Source: Lewinellaceae bacterium (GTDB taxonomy: Bacteria; Bacteroidota; Bacteroidia; Chitinophagales; Saprospiraceae). From it: a stretch of 64,000 bases of DNA. The stretch covers positions 62,001 to 126,000 of the forward strand of contig JACJYK010000004.1 of NCBI GenBank assembly GCA_020636135.1, in the 5' to 3' direction. The notes beneath the pieces were generated by a model that saw only the letters and a list, made by a program, of their open reading frames with translations, was not told the origin of the DNA and ran no database searches. Shown here piece after piece: positions 27,567 to 36,482 of the stretch (within the stretch, counting starts at the first letter, position 1; each line of letters begins with the position of its first letter). Position numbers and translations under genes: made by a program.

Positions 27567-27785
27567 TCAGTCATTATCCTCCCGTAGTTGTAAGTTTAGC
27601 GAATAAATGGTGCCTATAAATCCTACCAGCACCAGTCCTACGGTAAACCAGGGTTTAGCCAGATCAAAATACCGATCTGCCTTTTGCCCGATCCAGATAC
27701 AGAAAAAAAGAATGGCTCCCATCTGCAGAGCCATTCCGGTATATTTCAGATACGCATTGACCCTGGGGGTCGGATTACGTGTCAC
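27567..27785 (-). CDS. atpZ: AtpZ/AtpI-family small membrane protein
   Basis: 72 residues, two transmembrane helices (about 15-33 and 43-65) joined by IGQKADRYFDLAKPWFT. The G-xx-AD-xx-F ... PW-x-x-GL-x-LG-x-x-G arrangement is typical of AtpZ, a small subunit encoded at the head of ATP synthase operons and linked to Mg2+/Ca2+ handling and F0 assembly. Its start lies 2 bp after the bactofilin stop, so the genes are co-transcribed. Confidence 0.8.
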   Translation of the reverse strand: MTRNPTPRVNAYLKYTGMALQMGAILFFCIWIGQKADRYFDLAKPWFTVGLVLVGFIGTIYSLNLQLREDND

Positions 27786-27787
27786 AA

Positions 27788-28291
27788 TTACTTCTTAATG
27801 GGATCTTCCACAAAGGAAATGATCTCATCCTTGGCCGGTTTTTTATCGGTGGCACCAGGAGTCAGTTTGATTTCCTGTTTTTTCTCCGCGTGATTTTTGG
27901 TCGCATTTTTAACGCCCATATTACAATTCACATTGAAAGTAGCACCGGAATGCACAACCAGTTTGTCGGTATTAATATCACCGGTGATGCTGGCTGTTTC
28001 GTTAACCGTAAGGGTGTCGTTGCACGACAATAAACCGTGGAATGCGCCTTCAATCAGTGCATTTTCGCAGCGGATATCACCTTCGACGACTCCTTTCGGG
28101 CCAATGATCACCCGCCCTTTGCAATTTAATGTCCCCGACAGGTTTCCATCGATACGAATATCACTCTCCGTGCGAATATCACCTTCGATAATGGTTCCTT
28201 CAACGACACTATTCAGGGAGTGGCCGGAGGGAGATGGCATTGATGGTAAGGTATTGCTTTTCACGTCTTTTTTTGTGTTGTTTCCAAACAT
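27788..28291 (-). CDS. Bactofilin (polymer-forming cytoskeletal protein)
   Basis: A 167-residue bactofilin. The central beta-helix (about 28-125) shows the repeating hydrophobic pattern TIIEGDIRTESDIRIDGNL, then GRVIIGPKGVVEGDIRCENA, flanked by disordered tails rich in Ser/Pro and Lys. Bactofilins self-assemble into membrane-associated filaments that organise cell shape and envelope enzymes; M23 peptidases are frequent partners, and one lies at 22.5 kb though not adjacent. First gene of the bactofilin-atpZ operon. Confidence 0.9.
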   Translation of the reverse strand: MFGNNTKKDVKSNTLPSMPSPSGHSLNSVVEGTIIEGDIRTESDIRIDGNLSGTLNCKGRVIIGPKGVVEGDIRCENALIEGAFHGLLSCNDTLTVNETASITGDINTDKLVVHSGATFNVNCNMGVKNATKNHAEKKQEIKLTPGATDKKPAKDEIISFVEDPIKK

Positions 28292-28487
28292 AATCAGGTG
28301 GTTTTCTTTCTTTGGACAATTTTTTTATCAATTGCTACATAGTGGCAGTTCATGAAATTAAGACTTATCCGGCGATTGGCCAAATGCTTTAACAGTCTTA
28401 ACGGAACGATTCCAATCGATGCAATGGCCCATAGGAATCCAGGACCCGGGTAGTTCTTAACACAGGATATGTTCTGTCGTAAATATA

Positions 28488-29555
28488 TTAAAACTCAGGA
28501 CAATACACCCCACGATTCTCTGCTCCGCACAATTTGTAAATCAGCGAAAATTCGAAAGAACCATTGGAACCACTGGCCTGATGCAGTGGGGAAGTGTTGA
28601 TGTCATAACTAAAGCCGAGGCCAAACTGATTGTAGTCAAACCGGGTTGACAAAATGATGGCATCCATCAATATGGATTTCTCGTAATGATTAGCCAGCCG
28701 TGCCCAGAGTCCGAATTGTACCGATTGCTGGGCGTCGCGGGGGCCAAACAAAAAGCGCAGGCTGGTACCTCCGTTTATTTCAAAGGAAGGGCCCTGACTA
28801 AGCATGACAATACCGGGTAAAATGGAATACTGCCGGTTGAAATTGATCTCACCTCCAGCGTGAATGGTGTATTTTCCGTACAGCGGGATGGTGGTACCTT
28901 CTTCGAATGCAATATTTGGCTGATTCAAATGATCGTAGGCCACACCCAGATAGACATTGTTGTCCTTGTTGATGACTGAAAACCACAGCAATCCTACGTT
29001 CAGGTCGACGAAAGACAGGTTGTCCTGATAGAGTTTGCCTTCTTCCCCGGTGGGCAAGGTCGGGTCGAAACCTCCGTTGTTGTCGTGCTGAAGTCCCCAG
29101 CGGGCCTGGGTAAAATCGATGGTCCGGAAAGCATATCCCAATGATGTCCCGGCTACCATATAATGACTGTTGCGACGGTTGCCAAACATCTTTTTACTGA
29201 AGGATCCGGATAAAGCGGCCTTCATGGTCCCGAAATTGAGCTGGCCGGCAACATCTCCATAAAAAGAACCGCCGATACCAAAATTGTCGTACTGGCCTAC
29301 CGGAACCTTATGATCGTAAGATACGGCGTAGGTATTGTAGGCATTGGATTTCAATACGGAAGCCCATTGATTGCGGTAGTTGGCGATGAAGCGGTTGTTA
29401 CAGTTCATAACGCCGGTCATGGCCGGATTCAGAGTCAGCGGAGACATGTAAAACTGAGAAAAATGGATATCCTGAGTACTGGCGGTGGTGGTCATAACGA
29501 TCACTACCAGAAACATCAGTCCGGACTTTATGGCGCGTAATACACTGTACTCCAT
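28488..29555 (-). CDS. porP: PorP/SprF-family T9SS outer-membrane protein
   Basis: A 355-residue outer-membrane beta-barrel with a signal peptide (about 1-27, ending TTTASTQ) and the family opening DIHFSQFYMSPLTLNPAMTG, followed by NNRFIANYRNQWASV and YDHKVPVG. PorP/SprF proteins are 14-strand-type barrels that anchor T9SS cargo or form part of the translocon. Bacteroidota usually carry many copies, often beside a dedicated cargo gene; no cargo is adjacent here. The orphan position leaves its specific partner unknown. Confidence 0.9.
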   Translation of the reverse strand: MEYSVLRAIKSGLMFLVVIVMTTTASTQDIHFSQFYMSPLTLNPAMTGVMNCNNRFIANYRNQWASVLKSNAYNTYAVSYDHKVPVGQYDNFGIGGSFYGDVAGQLNFGTMKAALSGSFSKKMFGNRRNSHYMVAGTSLGYAFRTIDFTQARWGLQHDNNGGFDPTLPTGEEGKLYQDNLSFVDLNVGLLWFSVINKDNNVYLGVAYDHLNQPNIAFEEGTTIPLYGKYTIHAGGEINFNRQYSILPGIVMLSQGPSFEINGGTSLRFLFGPRDAQQSVQFGLWARLANHYEKSILMDAIILSTRFDYNQFGLGFSYDINTSPLHQASGSNGSFEFSLIYKLCGAENRGVYCPEF

Positions 29556-29656
29556 AGATTCTGCTTTAAGCGATTTAGAATGTTCGACGTCGGGTGTTCG
29601 TTGCTTAAATCTATTACCCTAAAGATAAACGACAATTGCCATATAATAGTGTGCCA

Positions 29657-30742
29657 TCAGGACGTCTCACGCCAAATAGCACCATAGCTTTCAACCAGAA
29701 TATTATCGAATTCGTCGGCCTTATCCAACAAATCCTGGAACAAATGTAATGCCGAATCCGGATTCATGTACTGATCGTAGATCAATAATGACAAAATAAT
29801 ATCACTCCCCCGGACACTGAAGGTAAGACCTTCGAGATGGTAGTTCTGACGCAGGAGGTACTCATACAGGGCTTTATTCCCATCTTTAGGCAAATAGCAA
29901 AGGTAGGCTTCCCCGGTGATCAGGCCAGTCTTCTCATGGTAGCTGATATTCACTTTGGCGCTGCCGCGGAGCAGCTCCCAGTTGTTTGGACCCAATCTGG
30001 ACAGGGGCACGCTGAATCCCAGTTTGGCCAAAATCTCTTCTATCGTTGCTGCCAGTCCGGTGGGTTCGTATTGCTCCGCGGATGATGGCATGGCAGCTGG
30101 CATCCCACAAAAGCTGCAATATTTTCCGGAGAGGTTCGTCACATGGACGATATTGGAGCACCCCGGGCACCGGATCGCCTCCGGTTTCCCGGCCGCTTTG
30201 AATTCATCGATGGCTGAACGGATATACCCCGATGGCAGGCAAAAACCCATATTTTGTCCATCGCGGATCACAAAGGTATTGATGCCAATGATGTCCCCTG
30301 CCATATTGACCAGGGGGCCACCGCTATTTCCCGGGTTCAGTGCCGCATCATGCTGATAGTACCGGATGTCCCCGTTTCGAAAGAGCGTGCTGGATATGAT
30401 GCCCTGGGTAGCCGTAAATTTCAGATCGTACGGATGTCCTGCGGCGACAACCACTTCCCCTTCCCGTGCTTCCTGACCGAGGTTGAGCCTACCCTGCTCA
30501 GTGCATTTCACCTGTTTGGGCAAAGCCAGGAATGCCAGATCAAATCGTTCATCCAGGTAGACCACCGGGACCAGTTGCTTCGGAATGCAGTCGCTGTGGA
30601 TAATGACCTGACGATTGTCCCGGACCACATGTTCATTGGTGATGATGAGCCCGTCGGAAGCCAGGAAAAAGCCGGTCCCGGTCACATAGGGTGTGGCAAT
30701 CTGGACAATGATTTGCTTCAATCGTTCGATGACTTCCTCCAT
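29657..30742 (-). CDS. Cytoplasmic S1C (HtrA-type) serine protease with zinc ribbon and YbjN-like tail
   Basis: 361 residues from the ATG at 30742, which overlaps the upstream stop as TGATG; this coupling decides the start over the longer frame. The trypsin-like domain (about 1-180) shows a full triad: His38 (NEHVV), Asp68 (FDLAFL) and Ser140 (NPGNSGGPL). A zinc ribbon follows (Cys192, 195, 209, 212), then a C-terminal domain (about 245-361) resembling YbjN or secretion-chaperone folds. There is no signal peptide, transmembrane helix or PDZ domain, unlike secreted DegP, so a cytoplasmic location is predicted. The upstream unknown gene is probably its functional partner. Confidence 0.82.
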   Translation of the reverse strand: MEEVIERLKQIIVQIATPYVTGTGFFLASDGLIITNEHVVRDNRQVIIHSDCIPKQLVPVVYLDERFDLAFLALPKQVKCTEQGRLNLGQEAREGEVVVAAGHPYDLKFTATQGIISSTLFRNGDIRYYQHDAALNPGNSGGPLVNMAGDIIGINTFVIRDGQNMGFCLPSGYIRSAIDEFKAAGKPEAIRCPGCSNIVHVTNLSGKYCSFCGMPAAMPSSAEQYEPTGLAATIEEILAKLGFSVPLSRLGPNNWELLRGSAKVNISYHEKTGLITGEAYLCYLPKDGNKALYEYLLRQNYHLEGLTFSVRGSDIILSLLIYDQYMNPDSALHLFQDLLDKADEFDNILVESYGAIWRETS

Positions 30743-32064
30743 CAATACAGTTTTGTCAGGTCCTGAGCGCCTACCATGGCCAGAAAGGACCGGGCACACA
30801 TGGCCTGGTCTTCATAATTAAGGTCGTGTACGGTGAGTCGCAAATGGGGAAAACGGTTCCTGTACTCCTCTTCGATGGCTTCAAGTGATTTGCGAACATT
30901 TTTCTTATCCAGCTTTCCATTCTGCAAGTATCGGGGCGGGAAGCCAAGATCGCGAAAATAGGATTCCTCCCGGATGCGGTAATACAATCGAAACAGATCA
31001 CGGTCGGGTTCGGGCAGTGCATAATTAAAAAAACAATAGCCTACCAGGTAATCACAAATGGCCAGTGAAATCTCGGGAAAATCATTTTCCATGTACCAAT
31101 TGATGTTGCTGAATTCCGACTGGATCAATTCCTGGATCTGCTGATGATTGACCGGAGTGGTAATGCCAAAGGTCGATTTGGTGAGGTATAATTGCTGGTC
31201 AAATTCCTCGCGGGAAATATGCTGCAAGACTTCAATTTCATGCCGGAGCTGCGTCACTTTCTGATAGAGCGTCTCATTGTCCTTGGCGAAATAAAGCCGG
31301 TGCATTTTTTCAAATGCCTCCATCAGTGTCCCCTGTGGTACCAGCAGGTAGTCCAGTTTGTAACACAGCGCCAGAAGCAGATAGCCTATGGAAGCAGGAT
31401 ACTGCATGTAGTTTATCCTGGCAGAATCGAGAAAGGTAAGGGTGGAATGGATCTGATGCTGGAAATACTTGTACTTATGCTCCAGTTCGTCCATTGTTAA
31501 AGCAACCGTATGACCGGTATTGACCGGATCCAGATCCCTGAACTCGGAGATCAGCAGGTCATCCTGCTTGTCGGCATGAACGGCCAGTTCTTTCAGGGCA
31601 TAATACAATTTGTAAGGAGAGGCATCAACCAGTGCGGTGTCGAAAACCAGGGTAATGTAGTTCTTGTCATCCAGAGTAAACCGGGAATACTTCAGGGCAA
31701 AATTTTGCTCGATAAGCCGGCGCAGGAAACCGATATTCATATCCTGGGAAAACGCTATCCTGCTCTCTGCCCGCACATGAGTGGAAGATGCACGTCCAAA
31801 AATCTGTTTGGATCCCTGAAAGAAGGAAAATTGCAGGGTATGATCCTCTATCCAGGATTTTGCATTGTCCAGTCCGGGATCCCGCAGATAATCCATAAAA
31901 TGCTGAATTGCATCCCAATACGATTCAGAATCATAGGCATCCAGCGCCCGGTCCCAGGAATTGTATTGTCCTTCCTCCTTATACAGATCGGTATACCTTC
32001 CCAGACGCAGTGGTGGTTCGCCTGCCGCTTCCTTATGCTTGAATAATCGATCCCAAATATGCAT
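30742..32064 (-). CDS. Unknown helical protein coupled to the S1C protease
   Basis: 440 residues from the ATG at 32064 (MHIWDRLFKHKE); an upstream ATG would add 17 residues that fit poorly. It is predicted soluble and mostly alpha/beta with a long helical part (about 200-330). ALDAYDSESYWDAIQHFMDYL near the start resembles a single TPR-like hairpin. No recognised domain or catalytic motif. Its TGA overlaps the ATG of the protease gene, which indicates coupled translation and a shared pathway. It is divergent from the GSCFA gene with 56 bp between starts. Confidence 0.65.
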   Translation of the reverse strand: MHIWDRLFKHKEAAGEPPLRLGRYTDLYKEEGQYNSWDRALDAYDSESYWDAIQHFMDYLRDPGLDNAKSWIEDHTLQFSFFQGSKQIFGRASSTHVRAESRIAFSQDMNIGFLRRLIEQNFALKYSRFTLDDKNYITLVFDTALVDASPYKLYYALKELAVHADKQDDLLISEFRDLDPVNTGHTVALTMDELEHKYKYFQHQIHSTLTFLDSARINYMQYPASIGYLLLALCYKLDYLLVPQGTLMEAFEKMHRLYFAKDNETLYQKVTQLRHEIEVLQHISREEFDQQLYLTKSTFGITTPVNHQQIQELIQSEFSNINWYMENDFPEISLAICDYLVGYCFFNYALPEPDRDLFRLYYRIREESYFRDLGFPPRYLQNGKLDKKNVRKSLEAIEEEYRNRFPHLRLTVHDLNYEDQAMCARSFLAMVGAQDLTKLY

Positions 32065-32120
32065 ATCAAATGATATGAAGCTCGCAAAATACAATAATTT
32101 TACTACCTCAAGCACCTCTC

Positions 32121-33068
32121 ATGCAGCTCCAGACACCCGTGCAGATTCCGCTCCCTGACTGGCATTTTGGCCTGGGAGACCGGTTTCTTTGTATCGGTTC
32201 CTGTTTTGCGGAAAACCTGGCTAACCTGCTCTCACACCACCATCTGGACATCGGCCTGAACCCCTATGGCATCACTTTTAATCCATTGTCTCTGGGCCAG
32301 CAATTAAGACGATTGCTTGCCGGGGAGGCTCCCCGCGAAGAAGCCCTGTTCAACCAGGACGGGCTCTTCCACCACTGGCAATACCATGGCCGTTTCAGCA
32401 GGGTATCCGGAGAACAAACCTTGCGTGGCATGGAGGAAGCATTTCGGGCAGGAAGGGATCGACTGATGAATGCCAATAACCTGGTCCTGACCTGGGGCAG
32501 TGCTCATTACTACCTGTACAGGAAGGATAATCTGATCGTAAATAACTGCCACAAGGTTCCGGGTCACCTGTTTTCAAGAAACCGGGCTTCGGTAGAACAG
32601 ATCATTGAATTATGGGTGCCGCTGGTGGATGCTCTGCTCACAGAAAACCCACAACTGCGCATCACCTTAACCGTATCACCGGTGCGATACCTGAGGGATG
32701 GATTGGTGGAAAGCAACCGCAGCAAAGCTGTCCTGCTACTTGCCGCCGAAGCGCTGACCAACACCTTTCCGGACCGGCTGTATTATTTCCCTGCTTACGA
32801 GATACAGATCGATACCTTACGCGACTACCGGTTTTATGACCGGGATATGGCTCATCCCACTTCTCAGGCCATCGAATATATCCTCGACCGGTTTTTGGAG
32901 ACGATGCTCAGGCCGGAAGACCACCTGGACTGGCATAAGTTGAAAAATTTAATCCTTCAGCTGGACCACCGCCCATTGCATCCGGATCTTCCCGGTCTAC
33001 CGGATCGGATCCGCCAAATTGAAGAAGAATTGGGCCAACTCCTGACACAAATCGGGGTGGGTCAATAA
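32121..33068 (+). CDS. GSCFA-domain protein
   Basis: A 315-residue soluble protein with the family-defining motif near the N-terminus (LCIGSCFAENLANLL, residues about 26-40), then LTWGSAHYY and LTVSPVRYLRDG. GSCFA proteins are thought to be SGNH-hydrolase-like; the Ser of GSCFA is the expected nucleophile, and a D-x-x-H-like end is visible at YDRDMAHPTSQAIEYI. The substrate is unknown. Convergent with the DUF1573 gene (8 bp between stops). Confidence 0.88.
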   Translation: MQLQTPVQIPLPDWHFGLGDRFLCIGSCFAENLANLLSHHHLDIGLNPYGITFNPLSLGQQLRRLLAGEAPREEALFNQDGLFHHWQYHGRFSRVSGEQTLRGMEEAFRAGRDRLMNANNLVLTWGSAHYYLYRKDNLIVNNCHKVPGHLFSRNRASVEQIIELWVPLVDALLTENPQLRITLTVSPVRYLRDGLVESNRSKAVLLLAAEALTNTFPDRLYYFPAYEIQIDTLRDYRFYDRDMAHPTSQAIEYILDRFLETMLRPEDHLDWHKLKNLILQLDHRPLHPDLPGLPDRIRQIEEELGQLLTQIGVGQ

Positions 33069-33076
33069 TTCCGGTC

Positions 33077-33523
33077 TTATTTCAACTTCAGGTCGTAATC
33101 GTAGGACACCTGATAAACGAAAGCATAGCCCGTCGCCGGATTGATATTCTTGAGAATGATGTCCACCGTAAGAGTTTCATTTTCCTCTTTGCTGCTGGAA
33201 TCAAAAGTGATCTTCAGGGTACCTTTTCCGCCCGGGGGAATGGGTTCTTCCGGATACGTATAGGTGGTACAGTCACAGGCAGAGACCAGATCGATCTGTA
33301 TCGGCTCACTGCTGATGTTGGTGAAGTGGTATACGGTATCACGGGTCTCGCCTTTCACTACCGGTCCGAACGACACATGGGTATAATCAAAGCGCAGGAT
33401 GTCAGTTGAAACAGGTTTTCCTGCCGTTGATTGCTGGGCAGATATGCACCCGACACCTGCGAGAGCTGCAAACATCATTAAGCCAAGCAGTCGGATCAAA
33501 GATGTGCGTGTTGATATTTTCAT
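33077..33523 (-). CDS. DUF1573-domain exported protein
   Basis: A 148-residue protein with a signal peptide (about 1-29) and a DUF1573 immunoglobulin-like domain (about 42-140): FDYTHVSFGPVVKGETRD, HFTNISSEPIQI, SACDCTTYTYPEEPIPPGG. The CDC and PPGGKG segments are the usual landmarks. AGVGC in the signal could also be a lipobox. These proteins are common in Bacteroidota envelopes, with unknown function. Confidence 0.9.
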   Translation of the reverse strand: MKISTRTSLIRLLGLMMFAALAGVGCISAQQSTAGKPVSTDILRFDYTHVSFGPVVKGETRDTVYHFTNISSEPIQIDLVSACDCTTYTYPEEPIPPGGKGTLKITFDSSSKEENETLTVDIILKNINPATGYAFVYQVSYDYDLKLK

Positions 33524-33688
33524 TTCTTCAGAACGTGATAATGGTACCAGAAAGTGGAATTGCCGGGATAAAATTCGTTCTTTCTTCTTACCTGATGCCG
33601 GTAAATGGTGTTATTAAAATCTATTTAACATCCTAACTTGGCGGCTCATCCGGTGTAATATTCATATTGAATACCTCAAACAGGCAGC

Positions 33689-34867
33689 ATGGCAATCCAA
33701 AAATTAACTGCAACCTACCTTTGTCCGGGAGACCGCAAACCGCAAAAGGGACAGGTTCTGATCCTCAATGAGCAGGGCAGGATCCTGGCCATTGAACCCT
33801 CATCCGATCATGATCCCGCCAGCGTGAAGCACTACGAAGGTTTGCTTGCACCGGGATTCATCAATGCGCACTGCCACCTGGAATTGTCGCATCTCAAAGG
33901 CAGGGTACCAACCGGTACCGGACTACTGCCCTTCCTGAAAGGCGTAGTGAGCTTGCGGGAAGTTGATCCGGAGATTATCCAGGAAGCCATAGCCCGGGAA
34001 GATCAGGCCATGTATGATTCCGGTATACAGGCGGTAGGAGACATCTGCAATACAGCAGACACCGTTCCGGTGAAATCAGGTTCACCCATCGATTACTACT
34101 CATTTGTAGAGCTGTTTGATTTTATGCAGGATTCGCAGGCACAGTCGACTTACGACCGGGCCCGACCGGTACTTGCCGGTCAGCGTTCGACACGGCATGC
34201 CGTCAGTGCGGTGCCGCATGCACCATACACTGTATCAGATACCCTTTATAAATTCATTCAGAAAGAGAATGACCGCGGCGCCACCATCAGCCTGCATAAT
34301 CAGGAAACGCCCCATGAAGACGCGCTCTTCCTGAATGGTAGCGGTGGGTTCCCGGCATTCTTCCGCGACTTTGGCATCGATTTCAACTTTGACGCTCCGG
34401 GCACTTCTTCACTGGTTTATGCGAGGAAACGGCTGCACCCCGACCAACCCATTCTCCTGGTTCACAATACACTCAGTTCTCCTGAGGATATCCGGGAGGC
34501 GATGGACTGGAATCCGTCTACCTTTTGGGTTACCTGTCCCAATGCCAACCTGTACATTGAAAACCGGATGCCCGACTACCGGAAATTCCAGGAAGCCGGG
34601 GCAACCCTGGCAATTGGCACCGATTCACTTACCTCCAACTGGCAGCTGTCCATCTTTGAAGAAATGAAGACTATCCTGCGCTATCAGTCGTATCTGGCTT
34701 TTGAAGAAGTATTGCGATGGGCCACCTACCACGGCGCTCTGGCATTACAGATGGATGACCGCCTGGGTTCGTTTGAGGCAGGGAAGCAACCGGGAGTAAT
34801 CTGGATCCAGACGAAACCTGCGCAACCATTTAACCTGGAAGGCGCACAGGTTCAGCGCGTTTTTTGA
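33689..34867 (+). CDS. Amidohydrolase-family deaminase/hydrolase
   Basis: 392 residues with the amidohydrolase TIM-barrel pattern: an N-terminal beta domain, then APGFINAHCHLELSHLKG (metal-binding His pair at about residues 60-62), SAVPHAPYTVS, SLHNQETPHED, LVHNTLSSPEDI and GTDSLTSNWQLSIFEEM (metal-binding Asp). The arrangement is closest to the chlorohydrolase/SAH deaminase/aminofutalosine deaminase branch. A role in menaquinone (futalosine) or nucleoside metabolism is possible but unproven; no other mqn gene is nearby. Cytoplasmic. Confidence 0.8.
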   Translation: MAIQKLTATYLCPGDRKPQKGQVLILNEQGRILAIEPSSDHDPASVKHYEGLLAPGFINAHCHLELSHLKGRVPTGTGLLPFLKGVVSLREVDPEIIQEAIAREDQAMYDSGIQAVGDICNTADTVPVKSGSPIDYYSFVELFDFMQDSQAQSTYDRARPVLAGQRSTRHAVSAVPHAPYTVSDTLYKFIQKENDRGATISLHNQETPHEDALFLNGSGGFPAFFRDFGIDFNFDAPGTSSLVYARKRLHPDQPILLVHNTLSSPEDIREAMDWNPSTFWVTCPNANLYIENRMPDYRKFQEAGATLAIGTDSLTSNWQLSIFEEMKTILRYQSYLAFEEVLRWATYHGALALQMDDRLGSFEAGKQPGVIWIQTKPAQPFNLEGAQVQRVF

Positions 34868-34872
34868 GACCA

Positions 34873-34910
34873 AAATAAAAAGGCGCAATCCGGGATACGG
34901 GTCACGCCTT
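34873..34910 (-). terminator. Terminator after the DUF2911 gene
   Basis: AAGGCG (34880-34885) pairs with CGCCTT (34905-34910), with CCG/CGG pairing inside the loop. On the minus strand the stem runs into TTTTTATTTT. It lies just past the DUF2911 stop and between two convergent genes. Confidence 0.65.
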
Positions 34911-34932
34911 AAATATCTATTGCGAAATTAAA

Positions 34933-35796
34933 TCAGGGTTTGTCTTTCCAGGCATCAATGGCTTTGGAAATGCTTTCCTTAAATTCTCCAAAAAATTGAT
35001 CGTTGGAAGCATTGCCTAATTCAAGGCTTTTCTCTGCGCTGGCTATCGCACCAGAAGTATCTCCTGCTTTACCCTGTACCTGAGCCAGGATCCAATAATT
35101 ATAAAAGCCTTCCTTTAACCCTACCGACTCTTTGGCCCATTCCATGGCTTTATCCAGTTGTTCACCGGCATCGGCCAGATACTGGGCACCTCGGGCATAG
35201 ATCTGCCATTTATCATCGTCTTTTGCAGAGGTCAGCGCTTTCTCTACATTGGCAACTGCGAGATCAACGGTCTTTGCCTTTACGCGGATGTATATCCGTT
35301 TTTTCTCCCAGGCCAACCGGATGTAACCACTCTCCTGTGAAAACTCATTGATGGTGTAATTGAGCCACTCTTCATTGACCGAAGAACCTTTGACCTCAAC
35401 ATCGGTGGTGACAACATCTTTGGCTGCATCGAATCCATAGGCACCCCACAAGGTGGTATCGGAGTTAAAATGTGCAGTCCACTTATCACCTTCTTTAGGC
35501 GTAAGAAAGAAAGCATAAGTTCCGGCAGCGAGGTTCTCGCCTTCAATGCTTACATCCGTACCAAAGTGCATTAAAGTCGCTTCGTTGGCACCGGCACGCC
35601 ACACCTCATTGTATGGCACCAGGGTACCCCACACATCCCGGTCGCGAACTGCCGGTGAAGAGTAGGCGATCTTAATATCAGTGACGCCAAGTACGTAAGA
35701 AACGCTGGCATGTGGGCTCTTTTGCGGCAACTGCTGGGCCTGCAGTGTACAAACAATAAATGATAATGCAATTGTTAGTTGAAGCAATCTCTTCAT
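34933..35796 (-). CDS. DUF2911-domain exported protein
   Basis: A 287-residue protein with a signal peptide (about 1-20, ending TLQAQ) and a DUF2911 domain (about 25-175): QKSPHASVSYVLGVTDIKI, YSSPAVRDRDVWG, VWRAGANEATLMHF, LAAGTYAFFLTP. A C-terminal TPR-like part (about 180-285) includes LDKAMEWAKESVGLKEGFYNYW and SAEKSLELGN. The family is widespread in Bacteroidota with unknown function and is probably periplasmic. Followed by its own terminator. Confidence 0.9.
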   Translation of the reverse strand: MKRLLQLTIALSFIVCTLQAQQLPQKSPHASVSYVLGVTDIKIAYSSPAVRDRDVWGTLVPYNEVWRAGANEATLMHFGTDVSIEGENLAAGTYAFFLTPKEGDKWTAHFNSDTTLWGAYGFDAAKDVVTTDVEVKGSSVNEEWLNYTINEFSQESGYIRLAWEKKRIYIRVKAKTVDLAVANVEKALTSAKDDDKWQIYARGAQYLADAGEQLDKAMEWAKESVGLKEGFYNYWILAQVQGKAGDTSGAIASAEKSLELGNASNDQFFGEFKESISKAIDAWKDKP

Positions 35797-35899
35797 AGTC
35801 AGTTAAATTTTTTCTGGATTAAAAAGTGCTGAAGATAAAACTTATCATCCCAAATGCCAAAAATGCAAAGTGCAGCCTGTGTTAACATGCTGATAGCGA

Positions 35900-36418
35900 T
35901 TAGCGGATCAATTTGAAGAACGTTTTACTCAGCCAGTTCGGATCGGATTCGATCAGGTTATCCAATACAACATCGGCTTTTTGGGAAAACTGCCTCAATT
36001 CCTGTACCATACGGCAAAATTCGGAGCTTTTCTCACACACCCCCTGTACCTGGGCTACCTCCTGAAGGATATCCACCATCGGGTCCAGTTCTTTACGTTT
36101 TCGTTGGCGAATGATTTGCTTGAGGACGATCCAGATATCTTTTTCTGCGAGATAATATTCCTTCCGGTCTCCGGTGAGATGGGTCTTATAGATGATCTCC
36201 CAATCCAGCAAGGTCTTAAGATTCATGCTGGCATTGCCGCGTGAGATCGACAATTCCTGCATCAGATCCTCGGTACACAATGGTTTGGCGGAGATAAGGA
36301 GTATGGCGTGAATTTGGCCCATGGTCCGGCTGATACCCCACTCGGTACCAAGCACTCCCCACCGCTCCACAAACAATGCCTTACCTTCCTTATAATCCAT
36401 GCCACGTATTTTCTTCAT
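35900..36418 (-). CDS. GbsR/MarR-family transcriptional regulator
   Basis: 172 residues from the ATG at 36418 (MKKIRGMDYKEGK); upstream ATG 36436 is possible. A winged helix-turn-helix lies at about 30-95 (MGQIHAILLISAKPLCTEDL, then ISRGNASMNLKTLLDW), followed by the GbsR-type wing TGDRKEYYLAEKDIW and a helical dimerisation tail. Known: GbsR-type regulators control osmolyte uptake in Bacillus, but in Bacteroidota the targets vary. It stands between DUF2911 and gcvT with 64 bp to the gcvT stop. Confidence 0.88.
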   Translation of the reverse strand: MKKIRGMDYKEGKALFVERWGVLGTEWGISRTMGQIHAILLISAKPLCTEDLMQELSISRGNASMNLKTLLDWEIIYKTHLTGDRKEYYLAEKDIWIVLKQIIRQRKRKELDPMVDILQEVAQVQGVCEKSSEFCRMVQELRQFSQKADVVLDNLIESDPNWLSKTFFKLIR

Positions 36419-36482
36419 TTTAAATACGCAGGTCAAAACAATTGTTTACAGAACCCTTATCTTTTTAACTGCCGGACGCGAA

